Shown in pieces: positions 1 through 11,978 of a stretch of DNA of 64,000 nucleotides. The translations under genes were made by a program, and so were the position numbers. The notes under the pieces were generated by a model that saw only the letters and a program-made list of their open reading frames with translations, was not told the origin of the DNA and searched no databases. How positions within the stretch are numbered: the first letter of the stretch is position 1; every line of letters starts with the position of its first letter. This DNA is from Monomorium pharaonis (taxonomy: Eukaryota > Arthropoda > Insecta > Hymenoptera > Formicidae): positions 12,427,001-12,491,000 of the forward strand of contig NC_050476.1 in the NCBI RefSeq assembly GCF_013373865.1, in the 5' to 3' direction.

Positions 1-124
1 ATCAGATTCATATGTAATATACACACATGTAAATCCAGTTTGCCATTCAAGAGGCTTTACAATGTGCCTACATACAATTTCATTTTACTAAAACAAAATT
101 ATTATGTATAATGTAAATAATGAA

Positions 125-713
125 TTTACGAGAAAGAAATCTTGATATCTCAAAATTGAGTGTACCGATTTAATTGGATTGGTTGCAATTGAAAACTCAC
201 ATTAATATTATTTCAGGAAAACATAATTTAGATATAATTATATATGACGTTATATATAATTATATGTAATTATATATGATTTATATATACCAGCATATAT
301 AATTATATATAAATTATTTATGGGCACTATATATAATTTATATATAATTTATATATATTTATATATATTTTTATATATGGACTCCATTGTTCTTGCCGGC
401 TTATATCTGAAGAAATGCAAATGCTTTATATGATTATATATAATAATATCAGGTCATATCTGATTGTACCTATTGAAGTTGAGTAATCATATATAGATAT
501 ATATATAATCCTATAAAGTCATATATAGTTTCATATATGAAAGAATAAGAACAACTGAGTCTATATATGAATCTTTCCGAGAAAAAATAATTATATATAA
601 TTATATCTAAATTATTTTTTCATGAGATAATATTAATGTGAGTTTTCAATTGCAACCAATCCAAATAAATTGGTACACTCAATTTTGAGATATCAAGATT
701 TCTTTCTCGTAAA
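125..713. mobile_element. Foldback MITE with ~85-bp terminal inverted repeats
   Basis: The left end (tttacgagaaagaaatcttg...) returns inverted at about 627-713, with near-complete match over roughly 85 bp. The interior is TA-rich simple sequence built from variants of atataattatat. There is no ORF, so this is a non-autonomous DNA element. I could not fix a target-site duplication. Confidence 0.7.
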
Positions 714-1640
714 AGTTCAATAACATTATTTTCTTCAGATCTTCAAATGACATTATATACAATCATATAAAAAAATGGCATTATACAATCGTATACGATT
801 GTATGTAACCATATATAAATATATATAACCACATAACCATATATAATTATATACAACCACATATAATTATATATAATCATATATGATTATATATAATTAA
901 CATTATATACAATCAGATTGTATGTAACCATATACAGATATATAAATATTTATATATAAATAACCATATATAGATATTTCTAATGAGTAAATCATAAAAA
1001 TAGTGGCAGTCCTCTTCCACATCAGACAGGAACAAGAAGCTAATTTTTGCTTGCCTTAACCACGCTACGAGTGATCTTTATGTAGCCGATCGACTGCACT
1101 TTGCTCCTGAGAGAGTACGCCGCCTATCGACGGCGCCGCGCTCTAACTAGCGGGCAAGTCTGCATATCTAATTGTATATGGCGCCATATATAATGCTATA
1201 TATAATTATATATAGGATGCTCACATAGCATTATATCTGGCGTCACATACAATTATATAAAATTAGATATGGTGCTATATCTGATTATATATGGACCCAG
1301 ATTAGCCACATTAATATATATGGCTATATATGACTATATAGTTGTATATAATGCTATATATAATTATATACAAAATGCACTACTAACACAGCATTATATA
1401 TGGCGCCACATATTATATACAATTAGATATGGTATTCAGTTAAACGTACCTGCAATTAAAAATATACATTTTACATAACAATATATTAATTTTTTAATTA
1501 ATACAAATAAAAAAAAGAATTATAATTATATTTAATGTATTGGCAAAAAAGATAATTAAGATAATTAAAAATTACTTGATAAATATGTGTTACTGTCGTG
1601 GGGTTCAACGTCTCTTCTCTATCCTTCTAACAGCGATGGA
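714..1640. other. TATA-rich simple sequence with a GC-rich island; no gene seen
   Basis: Most of this interval is degenerate repetition of words such as atatataattatatatgg. Bases 1005-1165 are different: GC-rich, non-repetitive and with a run of CG dinucleotides (gacggcgccgcgctctaac). The only open frame, 1269-1478, is tyrosine- and isoleucine-rich and comes from the simple repeat, so I do not call it a gene. Confidence 0.6.
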
Positions 1641-4235
1641 GTAACAATATAGTACTGGCACCCGTAATAGTTCTAGAGTTCCTGATAGATTTCAGCAATA
1701 GTTCTGTACATTAAATATATTTAAACAGTTTTTTAATTTGGCTGTTGGCATTGCACTACAAGAGTAAGGTACCACTTTTTGGCGAGTTTCAACTAACTTT
1801 ATGGCATTTTCTAACAGTTCCGCAATAGTTTCAAAGCTTTTTATATGTTTCGTCGACAGTTCCGGTCTTTAAGCATTTTTAAACAATTTTTTTATTAGAC
1901 GGCTGGCACCGCACTACAAGAGTAAACTACCATTTTATAGCGAGTTCCAGACGAGTACATAGCATTTTTCAATAATTCTGTAATAGTTCCGAAGCTATTT
2001 GCAAGTTTCGTCGACATATCAGGTTTTTAAGCATTTTTAAGCAATTTTTTTATTAGACGGCTGGCACCGCACTACAAGAGTAAATTACCATTTTATAGCG
2101 AGTTCCATACGAATACATAAAATATTTAAAAAAATAAAATTTAAAAAAATGAGGTGCTAACTTCCAGTGGCACCTCATTAATGAAAATTGAACATTTTAA
2201 CAGCAGTTCTACTTGCACCCGTAATAGTTCTAAAATTCCTGATAGATTTTAGCAATAGTTCTGTACATTAAATATATTTAAACAGTTTTTTAATTTGGCT
2301 GTTGGCATTGCACCACAAGAGTAAAGTACCACTGTTTGGCGAGTTTCAGTCAACTTTATGACATTTTCTAAAAGTTCTGCAATAATGTCAAAGCTTTTGT
2401 AGATTTCGTCGACAGTTCCGGTCTTTAAGCATTTTTAAGCAATTTTTTTATTAGACGGCTGGCACCGCACTACAAGAGTAAACTACCATTTTATAGCGAG
2501 TGCCAGACGAGTACATAGCATATTTTAATAGTTCTGCAATAGTTTCAAAGCTTTTTGCAGGTTTTGTCGACACTTCCGGTCTTTAAGTATTTTTAAACAA
2601 TTTTTTAGTAGACCGCTGGCACCGCACTACAAGAGTAAACTACCATTTTATAGCGAGTTTCAGAAGAGTACATAGCATGTTTTAATAGTTCTGCAATAGG
2701 TCCAAAGCTTTTTGCAGATTTCGTCGACAGTTCCGGTTTTTAAGCATTTTTAAACAATTTTTTTATTAGACGGCTAACACCGCACTACAAGAGTAAATTA
2801 CCATTTTATAGCGAGATCCAGACGAATACATAACATATTTTAATAGTTCTGCAATAGTGACAAAGCTTTCTGTAGGTTTCGTCGACAGTTCCGGTCTTTG
2901 AGCATTTTTAAGAATTTTTTAATTAGACGGCTGGCACCGCACTACAAGAGTAAACTACCATTTTATAGCGAGTTCCAGACGAGTACATAGCATTTTTCAA
3001 TAATTCTGTAATAGTTCCGAAGCTATTTGCAAGTTTCGTCGACATATCAGGTTTTTAAGCATTTTTAAGCAATTTTTTTATTAGACGGCTGGCACCGCAC
3101 TACAAGAGTAAATTACCATTTTATAGCGAGTTCCATACAAATACATAAAATATTTAAAAAAATAAAATTTTAAAAAATGAGGTGCTAACTTCCAGTGGCA
3201 CCTCATTAATGAAAATTGAACATTTTAACAGCAGTTCTACTTGCACCCGTAATAGTTCTAAAGTTCCTGATAGATTTTAGCAATAGTTCTGTACATTAAA
3301 TATATTTAAACAGTTTTTTAATTTGGCTGTTGGCATTGCACCACAAGAGTAAAGTACCACTGTTTGGCGAGTTTCAGTCAACTTTATGACATTTTCTAAA
3401 AGTTCTGCAATAATGTCAAAGCTTTTGTAGATTTCGTCGACAGTTCCGGTCTTTAAGCATTTTTAAGCAATTTTTTTATTAGACGGCTGGCACGGCACTA
3501 CAAGAGTAAACTACCATTTTATAGCGAGTGCCAGACGAGTACATAGCATATTTTAATAGTTCTGCAATAGTTTCAAAGCTTTTTGCAGGTTTTGTCAACA
3601 CTTCCGGTCTTTAAGTATTTTTAAACAATTTTTTAGTAGACCGTTGGCACCGCACTACAAAAGTAAACTACAATTTTATAGCGAGTTTCAGACGAGTACA
3701 TAGCATTTCTCAATAGTTCTGCAATAGTTCCAAAGCTTTTTGCAGGTTTCGTCGACAGTTCCGGTCTTTAAGCATTTTTAGGCAATTTGTTTATTAGACA
3801 GCTGGCACCGCACTACAGGAGTAAACTACCATTTTATAGTGAGTTCCAGACGAGTACATAACATTTTTCAATAGTTCTGCAATAGTGACAAAGCTTTTTG
3901 TAGGTTTCGTCGACATTTTCGATCTTTAAGTATTTTTAAACAATTTTTTTTATTAGACTGCTGGCACTCCACTACAAGAGTAAACTACCATTTTATAGCA
4001 AGTTCCAGACGAGTACATAGCATTTTTTAATAGTTTTGCAATAGTTCCAAATCTTTATGCAGGTTTTGTCGACAGTTCCGGTTTTTAGCATTTTTAGGCG
4101 ATTTGTTTATTAGACGGTTGGCACCGCACTACAAGAGTAAACTACAATTTTATAGCGAGTTCCGGACAACCACACAGCATTCTCCAATATATTTCTGCAA
4201 TAGTTTCAAAGCTTTTTGTAGGTTTTATCGACAGT
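1641..4235. repeat. 158-bp tandem satellite with a ~1028-bp higher-order unit
   Basis: The phrase ggctggcaccgcactacaag recurs at about 1901, 2059, 2457, 2613, 2772, 2929, 3087, 3485, 3642, 3800, 3959 and 4116, mostly 156-160 bp apart. Each monomer also carries 'tttcgtcgacagttccggtc' and an atagttctgcaatagttc stretch. A variant monomer plus an ~80-bp insert containing the palindrome atgaggtgc...gcacctcat occurs at about 2145 and 3170, so the array from about 1.88 to 3.72 kb repeats with a period near 1028 bp. No coding potential. Confidence 0.9.
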
Positions 4236-4744
4236 TCGTTTGACAAACAATGGTATTTATAAGTAATCTCTTTCTAAACCTCTAAGGATAAGTATTTATA
4301 CATGTCATGAATTACTGGTTAACAATAGAGCGACATTGTAAGTTGATTTACAAATAAAATATTATATTAAAATTAAATATATTTGACAAATAATATTGTA
4401 ATTATGTTGGTAATTTAACTTAAACAAATCATATGACTTTTTAATTTAATATAAAAAAGTTTCTCAAAATTAACTTTTACTTTAACTAGAAACAAATTAA
4501 TCTTAACGTAAATTTAATAGAATTAGTATTTATTTACGTAACTTTTAACATAATAGAATTCATTTCATAATCAATTAAATTTCATTAACTTAGTTAAAAA
4601 TTAGATTAACTAACCCAACTCTAAAATTTAAAAAAAGGCAATTACATTACTAACACATACCTATCAGATACCATAAAATTGGCTGAAGTTTAAATACCAT
4701 AGCGTAGTATTCATATCTGATAGTGCGAGACAGGATCAAATAAA
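4236..4744. other. AT-rich spacer, diverged copy of a dispersed repeat
   Basis: No ORF. Bases about 4400-4640 resemble about 25100-25300, sharing runs such as aaacaaa.tatgacttt.taatttaatata. This suggests one old dispersed repeat present at both places. The match is loose and by eye. Confidence 0.4.
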
Positions 4745-5065
4745 AAATTGTTTAAAAATGTTTAAAGACCGGAATTGTCGACGAAACCTGCAAAAAGCTT
4801 TGGAACTATTGCTGAACTATTGAAAAATGCTATGTAATCGTCTGGAACTCGCTATAAAATGGTAGTTTACTTTTTTAGTGCGGTGCCAGCCGTATAATTA
4901 AAAAATTGTTTAAATATATTTAATGTAGAATACAGAACTATTGTTAAAATCTATCAAAAACTCTAGAACTATTACGGGTGCAAGTATAACTGCTGTTAAA
5001 ACGTTCAATTTTTATTAATGAGGTGCCAGGGGAAAATAGCACCTCATATTTTCAAATATCAATTT
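4745..5065 (-). repeat. Inverted monomers of the 158-bp satellite
   Basis: The reverse complement contains the same monomer landmarks as 1641-4235: cagttccggtctttaaac-like text, gcgagttccagacgattac, the 'actaccattttatagcg' block and the ggtgcta...cacctcat palindrome. The array is therefore bounded on the right by monomers in opposite orientation, as expected if the satellite grew inside an inverted-repeat transposon. Confidence 0.8.
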
Positions 5066-5242
5066 TTTTTAAATAAATCAACGGAACTATTTCTGAAACT
5101 TATCAGGAATTCTATGAAAAAACTTTATGTATATACATAACTTAGTTAGAAAAATAACCCATCAAATTGATATCAAATTAAGGGAGAATTGATATAAATT
5201 GCATTGATCAAATCAAATTGATGTCGATTTAATGGTTATTTC

Positions 5243-5634
5243 TCACTGGAAGGGTTAGAAAGATAAACAGAGACGAACAAAAACAAGGAAGATATGAAAA
5301 AATAATATGGGCAAAATATAATAGAGTGTACAAAGAAATAAAAATAGATGAGAAGCTTTTGTATATTTTAGTAGGGTAAAATAAAAGTAGGGAGTTAGTC
5401 TATGATAGCGAGATTTAAGTGCGGAAACGAGGCATTAGGGAATAGATATTGGAAAAAGGAAAAAGTGTAGGCTATACAATTTAAAAGTAGAGACTTTAGA
5501 ACCAATATTAGAAGAATTTACAGAATTGCGAAGACAAAATTTCTCTGTTAGGAAAATGTTATCAGAGGTAGATATAGGTACAAAATGGATGAAAAATGTA
5601 TTAAAGACGAGAAATGACAAAGAAAAGCGTAAAT
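5243..5634 (+). pseudogene. 3' end of a non-LTR retrotransposon ORF2 (degenerate)
   Basis: In shifting forward frames the DNA reads as the C-terminal tail of an insect LINE ORF2: a stretch around RYEKIIWAKYNRVYKEI at 5290-5345, then MIARFKCGNEALGNRYWKKEK from 5402, then after a one-base shift a CRLYNLKVETLEPILEEFTE segment (5467 on), ending in a lysine- and arginine-rich tail with a stop near 5629. The CRL(C/Y)...ET..EP pattern resembles the zinc-finger-like ORF2 tail I associate with ant R1/I-type elements. There are at least two frameshifts and stops, and everything upstream is missing, as in 5'-truncated insertions. Confidence 0.6.
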
Positions 5635-5812
5635 AGTCATTAAGAGTCCTATGTTATTATGTAATTAAGCTATGTAACCTTTTTTCAAAGGCCGAAATGT
5701 TTAAGAAATAAACGAGTTGTATATATGTTATATGCAATAGTAATTTTATGCAGGGTGTAATAACAAATAAAAAAATAACAGTTGGCGCGCGCGAAGCGCG
5801 TGCATGTTCTAG
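5635..5812 (+). repeat. Presumed LINE 3' UTR ending near a GC palindrome
   Basis: Non-coding tail after the ORF2 remnant, ending in an A-rich run followed at about 5790 by tggcgcgcgcgaagcgcgtgc. The same palindromic core occurs at about 8951 and, inverted, at about 9370, so it marks an end shared by several elements here. Confidence 0.5.
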
Positions 5813-7477
5813 TCCTTTTCTAAAAAAGATATGTTATTTATTTATCGAATGTATCGAAGTCATCTCGAAAGTCTCGAAGAATTGTTGCCTTTAATCCACG
5901 ATGCTGATTGGTTCTTTCGCTGATCATTGAACCGCATGCTTCGTAGTGTTTGACAGTTGTGTTTGACAGTTGTGTTTTCAAATCAAAATTGGTTATATCA
6001 AAAGTGTGTAAGTAATAAGGTAAGTAATAAAGAGATATATTAAGTAATAATATAATCTCTCTCTCTCGGAAATAACAATAACATCTTTAAAATTTTATAA
6101 TCTTTTAGAAAAAAAGAAGGAAAGGAAATAGATTGGTAGGAGAAAGAGAGAGTTTCGACTTTTGTAGAAAGAAGAAGCAGAAAAGGAAACAGAAGGTGAA
6201 ACAGCGACTTCTATAGAAAGAAGGAGCGGAAAAAGAGAGAGAGAGAAAGAGAGTGTAAGAAAGAAGAAAAAGAAAAGTGTTAGAGCATTAACAGTAAATA
6301 TTATTGTATTGAGTATTTTATGTAGTTAGCAGCTCGCAATTACATATATTATTGGCTAATTTTTTTCTGTGTGTGTATATTTGTGTATGCGCGCGCGTGT
6401 GTGTGTGTGTAAAATTATGTAAATTTATAAATAATTACATAATATTATATAAAAATATATTTTATTAAAAATTATTATTTACTTAATTCTTTTAACTTTT
6501 TTAAAATAAATACATACATATGTGTGTGTGTGTGTATTTATAAAAAAAAAGTTTAAAAAAATAAGTAAATACTTTTTATTAAAATATGTTTTTATATAAT
6601 ATTATGTAATTATTTATAAACTTACACTTACACGTTTTTTATTCAAAATTGCAGAAGATAGAGGATAGATATAGACAACATAAAAATATGATTAATAATT
6701 TGTGTTGAGAGAGAAAGAGAGAAAAAGAGAGAGGGAGAAAAAGAGAGTGAGAGAGCGTGAGATAAAAAAAATAAAAAATAAAATTTAAAATAATTAAGTA
6801 AATAATAATTTTTTATAAAAATGTTTTATATAATATTATGTAATTATTTATAAAATTATACTTACACGTTTTTTATTCAAAATTGCAGAAGATAAAGGAT
6901 AGAGGATTAAAGAAAGAGAAAAAGATAAAGAAAGGAGAGAAAAAAAGAAAAGAGAGAAAAGATTCAAAAAGCATAATTCTTTTAAATTAATAAACATTAA
7001 GACATTTCATAAAAAGCGGAGAGAAAAAGGAAGAAAGACGAGATAGGTATTTAATAATTGTTTTAAAAAGCTGTAAAGCTTGTTTTGTCAAAATTTTGAA
7101 TTTTTAATGACTTAATTGCGTTTTTATTTTTAACATATATAAATGTTTTTATTTAAGGTTAAAGAAAATAAACATTATATTAAAAAAAGAAATAAAGGAA
7201 GCAGAGAGTAAGAAAAGAAAAAAAGAAATATTAAAGAGGTATATACAGAAAATAGAAATAAAAATTTACATAATATTAATGAATGTCAGGGGTAGAAAAT
7301 CAATATATCATTTGGTTGTAATTAACATTGACTCCAAACTGGTAGATATATTGATTTTCTTATAGCTGTTTCAAAATCAATTAATATAGCTGATACGGAC
7401 GTAAAACCATATATACACTGCAAAAAAATGTAATGTATCCAATGAGATATGTAGTTGAGGACTGCCTACTCAATGCA

Positions 7478-7672
7478 ATACTATATGTTATATTAGCACT
7501 TAACAAATCAAACTTTCACCTAGGGATTCTCAAAGTAGAGTCTTTGTCCTTTAATTTAAAAAAAGTACATGTAATTTAGATGATTTTTCGCAAAGTTGCA
7601 TCACTTTGAAGATTGCCTAAAAATCGGTCAAAACTTTTGTCTCGTTTTCTTTTGCGCCAGTGTTTATATAGA
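7478..7672 (-). repeat. Dispersed repeat, inverted partner of 60598-60770
   Basis: The text around cctagggattctcaaagtagagtc and ggtcaaaacttttgtctcg occurs here and, reverse-complemented, at 60598-60770. The two are about 85-90% alike by eye. Non-coding transposon fragment of unknown family. Confidence 0.7.
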
Positions 7673-7734
7673 TATTTATAAAAAATAAAAAGTTTAAAAA
7701 AATTGCAAGAATTAAGTGATAGGTAGAAGAAGAA

Positions 7735-7772
7735 GAGAAAGAGAGAGAGAGAGAGAGAAGAAAGAGAGAGAG

Positions 7773-7857
<85 letters not shown>

Positions 7858-7901
7858 GAGAGAGAAGGAGAGAGAAGGAAAGAGGAGAGAGAGATAGAGC
7901 A

Positions 7902-7942
<41 letters not shown>

Positions 7943-7945
7943 TAA
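7735..7945. repeat. (GA)n microsatellite
   Basis: Almost pure GA/GAGAG tract with minor interruptions. The overlapping open frames of alternating Arg-Glu (plus) and Leu-Ser (minus) are products of the repeat. Confidence 0.95.
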
Positions 7946-8661
7946 GTAAATTTGAAGATCTTATAAGAGGAAAAAAGAGAGAGAGAGTGCGAGATTTCAG
8001 GAAGGTAACATTTGCGTTTTAAATATTTTGAAAAAAAGGAATCTTAAACTCTTAATTCTCATTTCTTATTAATTATCATTCTCAATAATTATCACTTTTT
8101 ATTAATTATTATTATTCTCATTAAATATCATTTGCGTTTTAATTATTTTGACATTTTGTGTATTTTAATAGAAGAAAAGGAATGAGATTAAAGAGAAAGA
8201 ATTGAGATCGAGAGAGTTTAAAAAAGAAATCCAGAAATGAAAGTGTTGAAATTTGATTGAAAATTATCAGGTAACATTACGTATAATATTATAAATTTTA
8301 ATTTATTTAAAAATTTAATTTAATGTTGTATTATAAGGCATAAGATTTAAAAAATTTAATTTTAAAGTTGTTGGATGCTTGTTGTCAGAAGTTGTTGAAA
8401 TGGTCAGAGAGCGATAGTGAGTTTTATCGAAAGAGATTAGAAAAAGAAAGAGATTAGATGAAAGAAAATTATAATTGAGGAGAGATTAAACAAGAAAGCC
8501 AGAAAGTGAGTTTTGAAATTTTATTGAAAATTAACAGGTAACGTTACATATAATATATTATAATTTTTAATTTATTTAAAGGGGATTAAGTATGAGGTAA
8601 AGTGTGTAAGAGATGATATTAAGAAACATGCAAATATAATATAATTAATAATTTGTGTTTT

Positions 8662-8692
<31 letters not shown>

Positions 8693-8978
8693 GGGGGAGG
8701 AGGAAGAGGGAGATGAGAGAGCGTGAGAGATATAGAGCGAATTAAATAAAAAAGTAAAGTGTGTAAGAGTAATATTGAACAATATGAAAATAATATAATT
8801 AATCTAATTAATAATATAATTAATAATTTAGAGAGGGAGAAAGGGAGAATAAGGGAGCGTGAGATAGAGAAGGGCATTAAATATAATAAAGTGTGTGAGA
8901 GTAATATTACAGAAGAAGAAAAGTGCAATGTTCAATATTAAAATGCTAAGTGGCGCGCGCGAAGCGCGCGCAATGTTA
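8662..8978 (+). repeat. Left arm of a large palindrome
   Basis: Includes gagagcgtgagagatatag, 'agtaatattgaacaatatg', agtaatattacagaagaag and the GC palindrome. All of these recur inverted and in reverse order at 9358-9673. The loop is about 380 bp (8979-9357) and has no ORF. Confidence 0.85.
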
Positions 8979-9357
8979 CATTTTATAGCGGCAATATAAC
9001 ATGGAAGTTATATGTAATTTAACATTGTTATTCTTGTGATATGTAGGTGCTATATGACATGGAAATAACCTGTTACGTAATATTTGTTATACGCAAGTGA
9101 TATAGCTGTTATACATCGTTTTGGGCGTTACAGTTATTCAACAAAAATTGTATAATCGTAACATAACACGTTCGTATCAATGTTATTACGGAACGATGCG
9201 TCGTAGTTGACTCAGAAATCAGACAACATTATAACATCCTGAATGACAGATCTATTTGATAATAAAAAAATTATTATAAAGATAAGGTTTTCAAAAATAA
9301 GGTTTGTCTACAATATACTCGCGCACAAAAATGCACAAAATTTAAATTTACTAGAAC

Positions 9358-9673
9358 ACAACATTGCGCCGCTTCGCGCGCGCCACTTAGCATTTTATAT
9401 TGAACATTGCACTTATTCTTCTTCTGTAATATTACTCTCCAACACTTTATCATATTTAATGCCTTCTCTATCTCACGCTCCCTCATTCTCCTTTCCCCCT
9501 CTCTAAATATAATTATATTATAATTATATTATTATATTATTTTCATATTGTTCAATATTACTCTTACACCACTTTACTTTCTTATTTAATCCTCTTCTAT
9601 ATCTCTCACGCTCTCTCATTCTCCCCCCCTCCTCCCCACCTCTCTCCTCTCTCTCTCTCTCTCTCCTCTTCTC
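9358..9673 (-). repeat. Right arm of the palindrome, cut by the assembly gap
   Basis: Reverse complement of 8662-8978 with small indels. It ends in the CT-rich run that mirrors the GA-rich run at 8664-8720, directly at the start of the Ns. Confidence 0.85.
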
Positions 9674-10196
9674 NNNNNNNNNNNNNNNNNNNNNNNNNNN
9701 NNNNNNNNNNNNNNNNNNNNNNNNNNNNNNNNNNNNNNNNNNNNNNNNNNNNNNNNNNNNNNNNNNNNNNNNNNNNNNNNNNNNNNNNNNNNNNNNNNNN
9801 NNNNNNNNNNNNNNNNNNNNNNNNNNNNNNNNNNNNNNNNNNNNNNNNNNNNNNNNNNNNNNNNNNNNNNNNNNNNNNNNNNNNNNNNNNNNNNNNNNNN
9901 NNNNNNNNNNNNNNNNNNNNNNNNNNNNNNNNNNNNNNNNNNNNNNNNNNNNNNNNNNNNNNNNNNNNNNNNNNNNNNNNNNNNNNNNNNNNNNNNNNNN
10001 NNNNNNNNNNNNNNNNNNNNNNNNNNNNNNNNNNNNNNNNNNNNNNNNNNNNNNNNNNNNNNNNNNNNNNNNNNNNNNNNNNNNNNNNNNNNNNNNNNNN
10101 NNNNNNNNNNNNNNNNNNNNNNNNNNNNNNNNNNNNNNNNNNNNNNNNNNNNNNNNNNNNNNNNNNNNNNNNNNNNNNNNNNNNNNNNNNNNNNNN
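9674..10196. other. Assembly gap (Ns)
   Basis: 523 undetermined bases. Since the left side is the right arm of an inverted repeat, the missing bases may be a further mirror image of the GA-rich region upstream of 8660. Confidence 0.99.
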
Positions 10197-10590
10197 GTTC
10201 ACTGGGATTGTTATGATGTGACAACAAATTAACAATTTTTTCTCGTTTTTGGAGGAAATTTCACTCCACAGACTGATAGCAATGCGTATTCTTTTATTCT
10301 GGAGAAGGATTTCCAAATCTATAAAAGAAATAAAAAGATATTGTTAAACAAAAATTACTATCTTTTTGTTGGTAAAACAGACAACTCCAGCATCCCCTTA
10401 ACATTAATACAACATTACAAGAATTTTTAAAAAATGTTTGTTATTCGTAAAAATAAACTTTCATTTGATCAGAGTGCATGTATTGCTGGACTAGAGTAAA
10501 CGGTTCACTTTTCTTGGAGTAAATCCATTCACTCAATTAAAATAAGTAACCCGTAATCATATTTATATAACCTACCCCAATAGGAAGATT
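10197..10590. other. Unannotated AT-rich sequence
   Basis: No ORF, repeat partner or RNA gene recognised. Confidence 0.5.
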
Positions 10591-10596
10591 TTGCAA

Positions 10597-10850
10597 ACAT
10601 CCAGGTAGCAAGATGTCGTCCTCTGAACGTCAATAATTCGTCATTTGAGGTCATGGAAGTCATGTTACCAAATTAAGACGTAATACTAATGTCATTTTTT
10701 GACTTATTAATTACGTCAATTATTTATCCATCCTACAACGTATTTCCGACGTCATATTCTTGACTAATTAATAACGTTAGTTAATTGATCATTTTATGAC
10801 GCATTAAATAAGGTTTTATTAGTGACTAATTACTGACGTTAATTATAATT
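10597..10850. repeat. TGACGTCA-type MITE fragment (CCAGGTAGCAAG end)
   Basis: Begins ccaggtagcaagatgtcgt, matching the end of the element at 27952-28198. It contains many copies of gacgt, gacgtca and acgtcat. Confidence 0.55.
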
Positions 10851-11089
10851 TTCTGTAATAATACCTACAATATATACTTTTGAATAATTTTTACATTAAC
10901 CGGTTATTATTTGATTATTATATGTCAATTTCAAAGTTAACTATAAACTTAACATTAATTATTAATAATAATTATTTATTTAGTTTATAATTGCAAAAAT
11001 AATAAAGTATAATTTTTAATGTCGTTAAGATAAAACAAAATACGTTAGTTTTATGACATTTGGACTGTGTTTCAAAATTGCTGTCAGTA

Positions 11090-11263
11090 CCCAGATAGCA
11101 CAGAGAGTTCAAAAAGAACTCAATTGTATATCACCAATTATGTCACCAATTATGAATTCTTTTTGAATATTTTTTTATAGAAATAATTCTTTTTGCATCT
11201 CAAAAAAAATTTATAATTGGTGACGTAAAATTGAATTCTTTTTGAATCCCTGTGCTATTTGGG
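11090..11263. mobile_element. Short MITE, CCCAGATAGCACAG inverted ends, TA duplication
   Basis: Left end CCCAGATAGCACAGAGAGTTC and right end ...CCCTGTGCTATTTGGG are inverted. TA is present on both sides (11088-11089 and 11264-11265). 174 bp, non-coding. Confidence 0.8.
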
Positions 11264-11299
11264 TACACAGAAAAAATTGTTTCTTTGAATTTAATATAT

Positions 11300-11480
11300 C
11301 CAAGTAGCAAACATCAGTCATTTTGACGTCATATTTTGGTCATATTGATACGAATGACGTTTTATGACCAAAATGCGACTGTTTAAATAACGGTTTGACG
11401 TTCAATGACGTATTTATGACGTAATATTTTGGTCCTATTTCTCGCCGTCAATCCGTGACGTTATTATGACATCATAATTT
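11300..11480. repeat. TGACGTCAT-rich MITE fragment
   Basis: Starts ccaagtagcaaacatcagtc. Repeated tgacgtcat, gacgttttatgacc and atgacgtaat words mark the same family as 10597-10850 and 27952-28198. Confidence 0.5.
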
Positions 11481-11685
11481 GATCCTGTTTCTTGATTAAC
11501 AAATATAATATTTTTGATTTTATGTTTTTATTTCTTAATTTATATAAACGTAATCAAAACACAACATATATAAACAAAAACTTCCAAAAACTATTAATCA
11601 TTATTTAAAGATTGACTAATAAACAACATTATTAATAATTAATATAATATTTTATATAATTAATACTATCAATATTTTAAAATTA

Positions 11686-11717
11686 TCCCAGACAGCATAC
11701 AATATTTATGATAAATA
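11686..11717. mobile_element. Left fragment of a CCCAGACAGCA MITE split by a 14.8-kb insertion
   Basis: TCCCAGACAGCATACAATAT follows a TA. The matching inverted end lies at 26890, 15.2 kb away. The two outer pieces together make a ~380-bp MITE. Confidence 0.7.
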
Positions 11718-11978
11718 TGTAACCGTGAACTTTGAATTTTATTGGCTACGGATAGTCGCGGGTAATTCAGGGTTCGGGCGGCGGGCTGGTTGAGTGAATA
11801 ACGAAGGCAATGTGAATTATCTTTAATGCTATGTTTTATTGCGGTATTCCTAGCTAATATATACAATCGTCCCTATCTAATATGTACAATGCTTAAGTCC
11901 AATATCTCTCGCTGTGCGAGGCGCGTAAGCGTGACGTTGGCAATCTTTGTCGTGGTGCGCAGGTGCGCGTGGTATCTT

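Larger units (their letters stand above)
5813..8640 (+). repeat. Purine-rich repeated modules with splice-like borders
   Basis: Purine-rich blocks (GAAAGAGAG text) alternate with AT-rich blocks. Several begin after a pyrimidine-rich stretch ending in AG (6090-6110, 6650-6653 and 6886-6889 with 'ttattcaaaattgcag', about 8171, about 8390) and end in CAG followed by GTAAC (about 8268 and 8535). The ~85-bp segment around 6570-6655 recurs at 6815-6895, and the segment ending near 8310 recurs at about 8517-8580. No long ORF is present. This may be an amplified exon-intron unit of a non-coding or dead gene. Confidence 0.45.

Noticed and set aside
7576..7949. Ser-Leu and Arg-Glu rich frames
   Set aside because: Direct translation of the GA microsatellite.
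9606..10316. Minus-strand frames of 203-236 codons
   Set aside because: Most of their length is the assembly gap.
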